This document shows, one piece after another, positions 1 through 5,193 of a stretch of 5,193 bases of DNA (the stretch's first letter is position 1; each line of letters opens with the position of its first letter). This DNA is from Acidimicrobiia bacterium. Its GTDB lineage: Bacteria; Actinomycetota; Acidimicrobiia; Spongiisociales; JAHEDJ01. The notes below the pieces were generated by a model that worked only from the letters and a program-made list of their open reading frames with translations, made no database searches and was not told the DNA's origin. The DNA is taken from NCBI GenBank assembly GCA_030598025.1, contig JAUVQS010000113.1, forward strand, positions 1-5,193, written 5' to 3'. Made by a program: the position numbers and the translations under genes.

Positions 1-672
1 ACTGAGGTCCGGGCGTTGGACGGTGTATCGGTCGGCTTCAAGGCGGGCCTCTTCACCGCCATCATGGGCCCATCGGGCTCCGGCAAGTCAACCCTTCTAC
101 ACGCATTGGCCGGACTCGACACCCTGGACGGCGGAAGCGCCTACATCGGCGACACCGATTTGGGATTACTGAGCGACCGTCGTCTGACCGAACTCCGCCG
201 GGAACGGGTCGGATTCATCTTTCAGGCTTACAACCTGATCCCCACCCTCACAGCAGAAGAGAACATCCTGCTTCCCTTGCTTATCGCCGGCGACCGACCC
301 GACCAGGCCTGGTTCGATCATGTGGTTGAGACCATCGGTCTGACAGATCGTCTCCACCACCGGCCGAGCGAGCTCTCGGGTGGTCAGCAGCAACGCGTAG
401 CGGCCGCCAGGGCATTGGTGTCCCGACCCGAGATCGTCTTCGCAGACGAGCCGTCGGGGAACCTCGATTCAAAAGCCGGCGCCGAACTCCTCGAGTTCAT
501 GCGCAAAGCAGTCGACGATTTCGGACAGACGATTGTCATGGTTACTCACGATCCGATTGCCGCCGGCTACGCCGACCGGGCCATCTTCCTGGCCGACGGA
601 AAGGTCGTCGACCACATCTGGTCCCCGACCGCCGATTCCGTGCTCGAACGCATGAAGACCCTGGGAGCCTGA
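1..672 (+). CDS. ABC transporter ATP-binding protein, LolD/MacB type (5' end outside window)
   Basis: This is the cytoplasmic ATPase subunit that powers the FtsX-type permease encoded next. The frame is open from base 1, and the first residues (TEVRALDGVSVGF) are the usual family sequence just before Walker A. The true start therefore lies upstream, probably about 20-30 codons away; the TTG at 16 is not a credible start. All ABC motifs are intact: Walker A GPSGSGKST (67-93), Q-loop glutamine (223-225, FIFQAYNL), signature LSGGQQQR (373-396), Walker B IVFADE with the catalytic glutamate (433-450), D-loop SGNLD (454-468) and the H-loop histidine in VTHD (547-549). The LIPTLTAEENI segment after the Q-loop is typical of the LolD/MacB/FtsE group. 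The stop lies 3 bases before the permease ATG, so the pair forms an operon. Family assignment is firm. The cargo, or whether the pair acts by mechanotransmission rather than transport, cannot be read from the sequence. Confidence 0.96.
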   Translation, partial: TEVRALDGVSVGFKAGLFTAIMGPSGSGKSTLLHALAGLDTLDGGSAYIGDTDLGLLSDRRLTELRRERVGFIFQAYNLIPTLTAEENILLPLLIAGDRPDQAWFDHVVETIGLTDRLHHRPSELSGGQQQRVAAARALVSRPEIVFADEPSGNLDSKAGAELLEFMRKAVDDFGQTIVMVTHDPIAAGYADRAIFLADGKVVDHIWSPTADSVLERMKTLGA

Positions 673-675
673 GCC

Positions 676-3186
676 ATGATTCGTACAGCAATCAAGGGCG
701 TATTCGCTCACAAACTCCGTCTGACACTGACGGCTGTGGCGATTGTTATGGGTGTCGCTTTCGTGGCAGGCACCTTCGTACTGACCGACACCATCAACTC
801 CCGATTCTCCACCCTGTTCGACGATGTGTACGCCGGCGTCGACGCCACCGTCCGGCCCGAGTCGAGCAGCATGACCAACCAGAGTGGCTCATTCTCCACG
901 GAGTTGGCCGACTTGGTCGCCACCGTCGAAGGCGTCGATCGTCTCGCTGCCGGCGTGGGCGGGGTGGCTCAGATCATTGATCCCGACGGCGACCCGATCG
1001 GTGGTCAGGGTCCGCCGACGATCGGCAGTTCTTGGGTCGACATTCCGGCGCTGACCGCCTTTCGCGTCGACGACGAGAACGGGCGTGCCCCGGTGGTCGC
1101 CGGCGAGGTTGCCATCGACGTATCTACATCAAATGCCAACGACCTGACAATCGGCGACGAAGTGCTGATCGAGACGGCCGCCGGAGCTGAGAGCTTCGAA
1201 ATCGTTGGTTTGGTCAGCTTCGGATCCGAAGACAATCTCGCCGGTGCAACGATCTCGGTATTCGAACTGAGCGAAGCCCAGCGTCTGTTCGGGTTGGAAG
1301 ACCGCTTCAGCCAGATCGACGTTCTGGCCGTCGACGGCCTCGACCCGGAGACCCTCACATCCCGTCTCCAGCAGGTGCTCCCGACCGGGATCGAGGCAGT
1401 CACCGGCAGCGAGCAGACCCAAGAGCAGTTCGAGCAGTTCACCGAGGGACTCGGATTCATCAACACGGCTCTGCTGGCGTTCGCAGCCGTCGCGGTGTTC
1501 GTTGGGGCATTCATCATCCAGAACACTTTCCGCATCGTGGTTGCCCAACGGACCAGGGAACTCCCTCTGCTCAGAGCGGTCGGTGCCTCCCGCCGTCAGG
1601 TTATGGCGATGGTGCTGACCGAGGCAATGGCAGTCGGGATGTTCGCTTCTGCGGTTGGCATTGTGGCCGGGATCGGATTTGCCCAACTCCTCAAAGCGGG
1701 CATGGACGCGATGGGGTTCGGCATGCCGGACGGGCCGCTCACAGTCGAACCACGCACGATCGTCGTCGGCATGGTGGTCGGACTGACCGTCACGATATTC
1801 TCCTCTCTCTTACCGGCACGGAAGGCCTCGCGGATTGCGCCGGTAGCCGCCATGCGCGATACCCCGATCGCCCGCCGGTCGCTGACGACGAGAGCGCTGA
1901 CCGGGGCCGGCATCGTGGTCGCGGCGGCCATTGCCCTGGTGCTCGGACTCGCTACCGACAACGGCAACGCTCTGATGCTCGTTGCAGTCGGCTCATTGAC
2001 AGGCTTCGTCGGAGTTTCGGTCTTGGCGCCTTTGTTCGCCCGTCCGATCTCCAACCTGATCGGCAGGCCTCTGCCCGGAATCGCCGGCCGCCTGGCCCGG
2101 GGCAACACGGCCAGGCAGCCGCGGCGCACGGCCGCCACGGCCTCCGCGCTCATGATCGGTATTGCGCTCGTCGCGTTTGTGTCGATCTTCGGTGCCTCGA
2201 TCAAGGCGTCGGTGGGGGAGACGCTCGACGGTGCGTTCCCGGCCGATCTCTCGATTGGCTCAAGCAACTTCTATGCCGGGGTCAGTCCTGCGGCGGTCGA
2301 CGAGTTGCGCGAGGTTGATGAACTGGGCACCGTGTCCCCGATCTTTTTCGGCGAGGCAGCCATCGAAGGCAGCACGGCGATGATCGCCGCGGTCGATCCG
2401 GTCACCGTCGATGCCGTCTACCGGTCCGGCGCCTCGATTCGCATGGCGGAACTCGGGGAGGGCGTGCTGGTACGTTCGGATCGCCTGGAATCCAACGGCT
2501 GGTCGGTGGGTGAGAACCTGGGAATCGAGTACCCGTCAATGCAGACGATCTCGACCGAGATCGTCGGAACATTCGAAGATGAGAGCTTCGCCGAATACCT
2601 CGTGGCTACCGCGACCTACGCGAAACACTTCCCGGGCCAATCCGCCGTGATGGTGTTCGCCACGCTGGCAGACGGATTCGGTGACTTCGAGGGTAAGACT
2701 GCGGCAGCGGATGCCCTTGCGGCGTTTCCGTCGATCGACGTCAACACCCGTTCAGATCAGGTTGCGACAGCTGAGGCTCAGATCGACCAGCTGCTCGGCC
2801 TGTTCTCCGCTCTGCTTGGGCTGGCAGTGATTATTGCGGTGATTGGCATCGCCAACACGCTGGCGTTGTCGGTTGTCGAGCGCACCAGAGAGATCGGTCT
2901 CTTGCGGGCCGTCGGCATGGGTCGCCGTCAGGTTCGGCGCATGATCCGCTGGGAATCGATCATCATCGCCCTGTTCGGTGCCATGCTCGGCATCGGAGTC
3001 GGCATGGTTCTGGGATGGGCTACGGTTGCCTCCCTGGCCGAAGAAGGTCTTGGCACGTTCGCCATGCCGGGAAGCCAGCTCGTCGTTTGGCTGCTCGTCG
3101 CTGCGGCGGCGGGTGTCTTGGCCGCCATCGGCCCCGCCCGCAAGGCCAGCCGCATGCGGATCCTCGAAGCAATCGCCTACGAGTGA
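676..3186 (+). CDS. FtsX-like ABC transporter permease, duplicated (two FtsX domains)
   Basis: This 836-residue integral membrane protein is the partner of the upstream ATPase. The order is: TM1 (about 15-37); a large extracytoplasmic domain (about 40-258); three TMs of the first FtsX domain (about 260-290, 312-340, 358-380); two central hydrophobic segments (about 408-426 and 432-456); a further TM (about 488-508); a second extracytoplasmic domain (about 510-702); and three final TMs (about 705-733, 760-788, 800-820). The halves are an internal duplication. RTRELPLLRAVGASRRQV (292-309) matches RTREIGLLRAVGMGRRQV (736-753), and PARKASR occurs at 380-386 and 820-826. These cytoplasmic stretches are the usual coupling-helix regions of FtsX/LolC/MacB proteins. 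About ten TMs and 830-860 residues are normal for the actinobacterial type; MacB itself is single-unit. The ATG at 676 is supported by GGGAG at 663-667 inside the end of the ATPase gene. Roles known for relatives include export of lipoproteins, peptides or antibiotics and control of wall hydrolases; none can be assigned here. Confidence 0.95.
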   Translation: MIRTAIKGVFAHKLRLTLTAVAIVMGVAFVAGTFVLTDTINSRFSTLFDDVYAGVDATVRPESSSMTNQSGSFSTELADLVATVEGVDRLAAGVGGVAQIIDPDGDPIGGQGPPTIGSSWVDIPALTAFRVDDENGRAPVVAGEVAIDVSTSNANDLTIGDEVLIETAAGAESFEIVGLVSFGSEDNLAGATISVFELSEAQRLFGLEDRFSQIDVLAVDGLDPETLTSRLQQVLPTGIEAVTGSEQTQEQFEQFTEGLGFINTALLAFAAVAVFVGAFIIQNTFRIVVAQRTRELPLLRAVGASRRQVMAMVLTEAMAVGMFASAVGIVAGIGFAQLLKAGMDAMGFGMPDGPLTVEPRTIVVGMVVGLTVTIFSSLLPARKASRIAPVAAMRDTPIARRSLTTRALTGAGIVVAAAIALVLGLATDNGNALMLVAVGSLTGFVGVSVLAPLFARPISNLIGRPLPGIAGRLARGNTARQPRRTAATASALMIGIALVAFVSIFGASIKASVGETLDGAFPADLSIGSSNFYAGVSPAAVDELREVDELGTVSPIFFGEAAIEGSTAMIAAVDPVTVDAVYRSGASIRMAELGEGVLVRSDRLESNGWSVGENLGIEYPSMQTISTEIVGTFEDESFAEYLVATATYAKHFPGQSAVMVFATLADGFGDFEGKTAAADALAAFPSIDVNTRSDQVATAEAQIDQLLGLFSALLGLAVIIAVIGIANTLALSVVERTREIGLLRAVGMGRRQVRRMIRWESIIIALFGAMLGIGVGMVLGWATVASLAEEGLGTFAMPGSQLVVWLLVAAAAGVLAAIGPARKASRMRILEAIAYE

Positions 3187-3210
3187 TTCCAGCGCTATCG
3201 AGCTTGTTCT

Positions 3211-3250
3211 CGCGCGACATTCCCACCCCCTAGGGTGGGACTGTCGCGCG
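3211..3250 (+). terminator. Long GC-rich hairpin after the permease gene, probable terminator
   Basis: Starting 24 bases after the permease stop, CGCGCGACA (3211-3219) pairs perfectly with TGTCGCGCG (3242-3250). Inside it, TCCCACCC (3221-3228) pairs with GGGTGGGA (3233-3240). One T/C mismatch (3220/3241) separates the two stems, and the loop is CCTA (3229-3232). The total is 17 Watson-Crick pairs in an 18-position stem. No U-tract follows (GAAAGGCC), so it would be a U-less terminator of the kind often proposed for GC-rich actinobacteria. It could equally be a copy of a palindromic intergenic repeat. The structure itself is certain; the terminator role is inferred from position. Confidence 0.65.
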
Positions 3251-3252
3251 GA

Positions 3253-3325
3253 AAGGCCTTCACCTTCGGGTCTTTCGCCCTTCGGCAAGGTACACAGTCG
3301 GCGGGACGGTGCAACCGGCGCCGTC
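3253..3325 (+). other. Structured intergenic segment, unidentified
   Basis: Between the first hairpin and the synthetase leader lie several further pairings. AAGG at 3287-3290 can close on CCTT at 3257-3260. This stem encloses two tiny hairpins: ACC-TTCG-GGT (3262-3271) and GCC-CTTC-GGC (3277-3286). Together they form a possible three-way junction. Downstream, GACGGTGC (3305-3312) pairs with GCGCCGTC (3318-3325) over an AACCG loop, with one G-U pair. I do not recognise a known riboswitch consensus. It may be a cis-acting leader for the synthetase gene, part of a longer intergenic repeat that includes the preceding hairpin, or chance folding in GC-rich DNA. The short stems of the junction are weak evidence; the 3305-3325 hairpin is stronger. 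Confidence 0.3.
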
Positions 3326-3336
3326 ATCTCGAGGCC

Positions 3337-3342
3337 TCTAAT
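3337..3342 (+). promoter_or_regulatory. Possible -10 element for the acyl-CoA synthetase gene
   Basis: TCTAAT matches the TATAAT consensus at five of six positions and lies 38 bases before the synthetase ATG, giving room for a short leader with the RBS. No convincing -35 hexamer is found 16-18 bases upstream. That is tolerated by many actinobacterial promoters but leaves this a weak call. A separate promoter is expected here because a strong hairpin divides the two transcription units. Confidence 0.25.
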
Positions 3343-3363
3343 GTGACGTCGCCCTTGACCAGT

Positions 3364-3373
3364 GAGGAGGAAG
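3364..3373 (+). promoter_or_regulatory. Ribosome-binding site of the acyl-CoA synthetase gene
   Basis: GAGGAGGAAG contains a strong Shine-Dalgarno core (AGGAGG, 3365-3370) 10 bases before the ATG at 3381. It fixes that ATG as the start. The protein then begins at the length usual for the family, with the N-terminal YDELVGSFRW block intact. Confidence 0.75.
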
Positions 3374-3380
3374 TCCGGGC

Positions 3381-4988
3381 ATGAACCCGAGAGTGATCGA
3401 TCGCTCCTCAGGATCGACCTATGACGAACTCGTCGGCTCCTTTCGCTGGAACGTTCCCAGACGATTCAACATAGGTAGTGCCTGCAGCGATGTCCTGCCG
3501 CCCGCCGATATAGCGCTGGTGGTCGTCGACCCGTTGGGCAGGATCACGAGGTACACCTTCGGTGAGCTGACGACGATGTCCAACCGCCTCGGCAACGGCC
3601 TGCGAGCCATCGGTGTTGAGCGAGGTGATCGAGTGGGGATCGTCGCGCCACAGTCGATCGAAACCGGAGTCGCGCACTTGGCTCTCTACAAGATCGGCGC
3701 GGTTGCTCTCCCCCTCGCCTCGCTCTTTGGACCGGATGCTCTTCGCTATCGGCTGAGCGACAGCGGAGCCCGGGTCGTAATCACCTCCCCCGAGAACCTC
3801 GAGAAGGTGGTCGAGGCAACGGACGGACTCGAAGGCAAGATCGTTGTCACCGGACCAGGCACCCAGCCTGGCTTCTTCTGGTTCGACGACCTCGTGAGAG
3901 ATGGGAGTACAACACTCGACCTGGTGGACACCTCTGCGGACGACCCCGCCTACCTGATCTACACCTCGGGCACAACCGGCCCGCCCAAGGGTGCACTGCA
4001 CGCTCACCGCAACCTGATCGGCCACCTTCCCGCTTTTGAGCTCTACTACGAGTACTTCCCGCGCGATGGGGATGTTCATTGGACCCCTGCTGATTGGGCG
4101 TGGATCGGGGGTTTGATGGACTCGCTGCTGCCTTCCTGGTATTTCGGGCGACCAGTGGTGGTCGGCCAACACGATTTCGACCCGGAGTGGGCTCTCGATC
4201 TGCTGACCGAACAACGGATCACCTGCTCATTCCTGCCTCCCACTGCTCTCAAGATGATGCGAGCGGCGGGGGTGTCGAGCAGGGATCTGCAGCTGCGCGC
4301 GGTATTCAGCGGCGGTGAGCCTCTCGGCGAGGAAATGCTGGTGTGGGCTGAAGAAAACCTTGGTGTTCTGATCAACGAGGGTTACGGGCAGACGGAGGCG
4401 AACCTCATCGTCGGGAACTGTGCATCGACATGGCCGGTCAAACCGGGCTCAATGGGCAGAGCCATTCCAGGCCACGACGTCGTCGTTCTCGACGAAGACG
4501 GCACTCGGGTGGTCGGAGAGGTCGGAGAACTGGCAGTTCGACGACCTGATCCCGTCTTCATGCTCCGCTACTGGAACCGTCCGGAGGCCACTCGAGAGAA
4601 GTACTCCGGTGACTGGCTCCTCACCGGCGATCTCGGACGGGAGGATGATGACGGCTACTTGTGGTTCGTGTCCCGGACGGACGATGTGATCACTTCGATG
4701 GGCTATCGCATCGGCCCGGGTGAGGTGGAGGAGTCGCTGATGGGTCACCCGGCGGTGGCGAATTGCGCGGTGGTCGGCGTTCCCGATGAAATCCGCGGTC
4801 AGGTAGTCAAGGCATTCGTCGTCCTCAAGGCCGGGCACGCCGAGGACGACGAAATGATGGCAGAGCTCCAGCACCACGTTCGCACCAGGTTGGCCGCCCA
4901 TGAGGTACCGAGACAGTTGGTCTTCATCGATGAACTCCCGCGGACGACCACGGGCAAGACCATGAGACGATTACTCAGGGATCTCTAG
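3381..4988 (+). CDS. AMP-forming acyl-CoA synthetase, short/medium-chain type (ANL superfamily)
   Basis: This 535-residue cytoplasmic enzyme activates a carboxylic acid with ATP to an acyl-adenylate and transfers it to CoA, releasing AMP and pyrophosphate. The ATP-binding P-loop YTSGTTGPPKG is at 194-204. The adenine/acyl motif NEGYGQTEAN is at 332-341, and TGD, with the ribose-binding aspartate D417, at 415-417. The hinge/A8 region SRTDDVITSMGYRIGPGEVE follows from about 431. The C-terminal TTGK carries the catalytic lysine K526. Residues such as WTPADWAWIGGL, WPVKPGSMGRAIPG and GYRIGPGEVE resemble medium-chain (ACSM-like) and related acyl-CoA synthetases more than long-chain FadD or true acetyl-CoA synthetase, which is about 100 residues longer. 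The protein appears complete, with no broken motif. The substrate is unknown; a short, medium or branched/aromatic acid is plausible. K526 sits in a PRTTTGK context like the lysine that is reversibly acylated in many such enzymes, so post-translational control is possible (inference). The gene stands alone between two hairpins. Confidence 0.95.
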   Translation: MNPRVIDRSSGSTYDELVGSFRWNVPRRFNIGSACSDVLPPADIALVVVDPLGRITRYTFGELTTMSNRLGNGLRAIGVERGDRVGIVAPQSIETGVAHLALYKIGAVALPLASLFGPDALRYRLSDSGARVVITSPENLEKVVEATDGLEGKIVVTGPGTQPGFFWFDDLVRDGSTTLDLVDTSADDPAYLIYTSGTTGPPKGALHAHRNLIGHLPAFELYYEYFPRDGDVHWTPADWAWIGGLMDSLLPSWYFGRPVVVGQHDFDPEWALDLLTEQRITCSFLPPTALKMMRAAGVSSRDLQLRAVFSGGEPLGEEMLVWAEENLGVLINEGYGQTEANLIVGNCASTWPVKPGSMGRAIPGHDVVVLDEDGTRVVGEVGELAVRRPDPVFMLRYWNRPEATREKYSGDWLLTGDLGREDDDGYLWFVSRTDDVITSMGYRIGPGEVEESLMGHPAVANCAVVGVPDEIRGQVVKAFVVLKAGHAEDDEMMAELQHHVRTRLAAHEVPRQLVFIDELPRTTTGKTMRRLLRDL

Positions 4989-4998
4989 GTGAAAGGCA

Positions 4999-5049
4999 GC
5001 TTCTTGCGTGAGTTATGGGCGCCATGCGCCCATAACTCACGCAAGAAGC
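4999..5049 (+). repeat. Perfect 24-bp inverted repeat, 3-base loop (terminator or palindromic element)
   Basis: The left arm (4999-5022, starting GCTTCTTGCG) is the exact reverse complement of the right arm (5026-5049, ending CGCAAGAAGC). Only CAT (5023-5025) separates them. The repeat begins 10 bases after the synthetase stop, so it is well placed to end that transcript. No U-tract follows on the + strand (AGGAGGCGGG), and the minus strand has only TTT within TGCCTTTCAC. Twenty-four pairs without a mismatch is more than a terminator needs. The arms are also less GC-rich than the surrounding genes. This suggests a recently acquired or conserved palindromic element (REP/MITE-like) that may also serve as terminator. 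No target-site duplication is evident. Confidence 0.8.
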
Positions 5050-5125
5050 AGGAGGCGGGTTCCGGATGCTGCCCCCTGATCGGGACTGGCTAGCATCGGC
5101 CTCACCGATCGGGAGGAACCCCTAA
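5050..5125 (+). CDS. Possible 19-codon small ORF with a perfect Shine-Dalgarno
   Basis: AGGAGG at 5050-5055 directly abuts the palindrome and lies 10 bases before ATG 5066. That ATG opens a frame of 19 codons (MLPPDRDWLASASPIGRNP) ending at TAA 5123-5125. The stop is immediately followed, in the same frame, by the permease-like sequence. The peptide has no recognisable domain, signal peptide or hydrophobic stretch. It could be a leader peptide or simply chance, since one perfect AGGAGG in a purine-rich stretch is not rare. The interval includes the RBS; the coding part is 5066-5125. Confidence 0.15.
5091..5118 (+). promoter_or_regulatory. Promoter/RBS-like stretch lacking a start codon
   Basis: TAGCAT (5091-5096) fits the loose actinobacterial -10 pattern TANNNT, and GGGAGGAA (5111-5118) is a good Shine-Dalgarno. 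An ATG or GTG would be expected around 5124-5128, but the sequence there is TAAGCACTG, with no usual start codon. No clear -35 is seen. This looks like the control region of a gene whose beginning has been lost. Both elements are short and could be fortuitous. Confidence 0.25.
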
Positions 5126-5193
5126 GCACTGTTCGTCATCCAGTTCGTCTATACGTGGAACATGTTCCTCTGGCCCAGCTTGATCATCAGAGA
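5126..5193 (+). pseudogene. Fragment of a UgpE/MalG-type sugar ABC transporter permease, 5' truncated; runs off the window
   Basis: The frame reads ALFVIQFVYTWNMFLWPSLI and continues to the window edge. This closely resembles the membrane segment after the EAA loop in UgpE/MalG-type inner-membrane permeases, where the family has a pattern like FVIQFxYxWNxxLWPL. In an intact protein of about 270-300 residues, this segment lies in the last third. Here it is preceded directly by TAA (5123-5125) in the same frame. No upstream frame between 4989 and 5125 encodes the expected EAA-loop sequence or earlier membrane helices. The gene thus seems to have lost its 5' two-thirds by deletion or rearrangement; an assembly join is the main alternative. 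The family match is from memory and fairly strong for only 22 residues. Pseudogene status is inference, because the 3' end is not visible. Confidence 0.6.

Noticed and set aside
16..18. TTG as start codon of the ABC ATPase
   Set aside because: The frame is open to base 1 and the residues before it (TEVRA) fit the family N-terminus, so the gene continues to the left of the window.
1596..2267. 223-codon open frame on the minus strand inside the permease gene
   Set aside because: It is antisense to the conserved FtsX core and rich in low-complexity Ala/Thr/Pro/Ile, as expected from the complement of hydrophobic GC-rich codons.
2752..3327. 191-codon minus-strand frame spanning the permease end and the intergenic hairpins
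   Set aside because: Most of it is antisense to the permease; the rest reads through a palindrome. There is no domain and no supporting RBS.
3355..3360. TTGACC as a -35 element
   Set aside because: A matching -10 would fall within the RBS/start region at about 3378, where no such hexamer exists and no room for a leader remains.
3408..4214. 268-codon open frame on the minus strand inside the synthetase gene
   Set aside because: It is fully antisense to a gene with intact ANL motifs and shows no recognisable domain; long antisense frames are common in GC-rich codons.
5078..5114. GATCGGGA repeated at 5078-5085 and 5107-5114
   Set aside because: An 8-base direct repeat in GC-rich DNA, not flanking any element, is too short to call a target duplication or operator.
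5162..5193. ATG at 5162 as start of a new gene
   Set aside because: It lies inside the conserved WN..LWP permease segment and has no Shine-Dalgarno before it.

Overview
This 5.2-kb window comes from a GC-rich bacterium. The codons favour G/C at the third position, all recognisable genes lie on the + strand, Shine-Dalgarno sequences precede the starts that can be judged, and the gene ends are marked by long hairpins without U-tracts. With the style of the FtsX-type permease, this suggests an uncultured actinobacterial lineage (perhaps Acidimicrobiia-like). That placement is inference; no phylogenetic marker gene is present.

Positions 1-3186 hold a two-gene ABC module. The first gene is a LolD/MacB-type ATPase that enters from the left edge without its start. 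Three bases after its stop comes an 836-residue permease with two FtsX-type halves and two large extracytoplasmic domains. They are almost certainly co-transcribed and form one membrane complex. Its substrate cannot be told from the sequence.

Positions 3187-3380 are intergenic. They hold a strong 18-pair hairpin (probable terminator or palindromic repeat), a further structured stretch of unknown nature, and the ribosome-binding site of the next gene. Positions 3381-4988 encode a complete 535-residue AMP-forming acyl-CoA synthetase of the ANL superfamily, most like short/medium-chain enzymes. It has no obvious functional tie to the ABC module.

Positions 4989-5193 are the least ordinary part. 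A mathematically perfect 24-bp inverted repeat with a 3-base loop starts 10 bases after the synthetase stop. It is followed by a perfect AGGAGG with a 19-codon ORF, a promoter/RBS-like stretch with no start codon, and then abruptly a reading frame closely resembling the middle-to-late part of a UgpE/MalG-type sugar ABC permease. An in-frame stop directly precedes that frame, so it appears to be a 5'-truncated gene remnant or an assembly junction.

I see no RNA genes, CRISPR array, transposase or phage gene. Most of the window is ordinary metabolism and transport. The non-coding palindromes and the truncated permease at the right edge deserve the second look.
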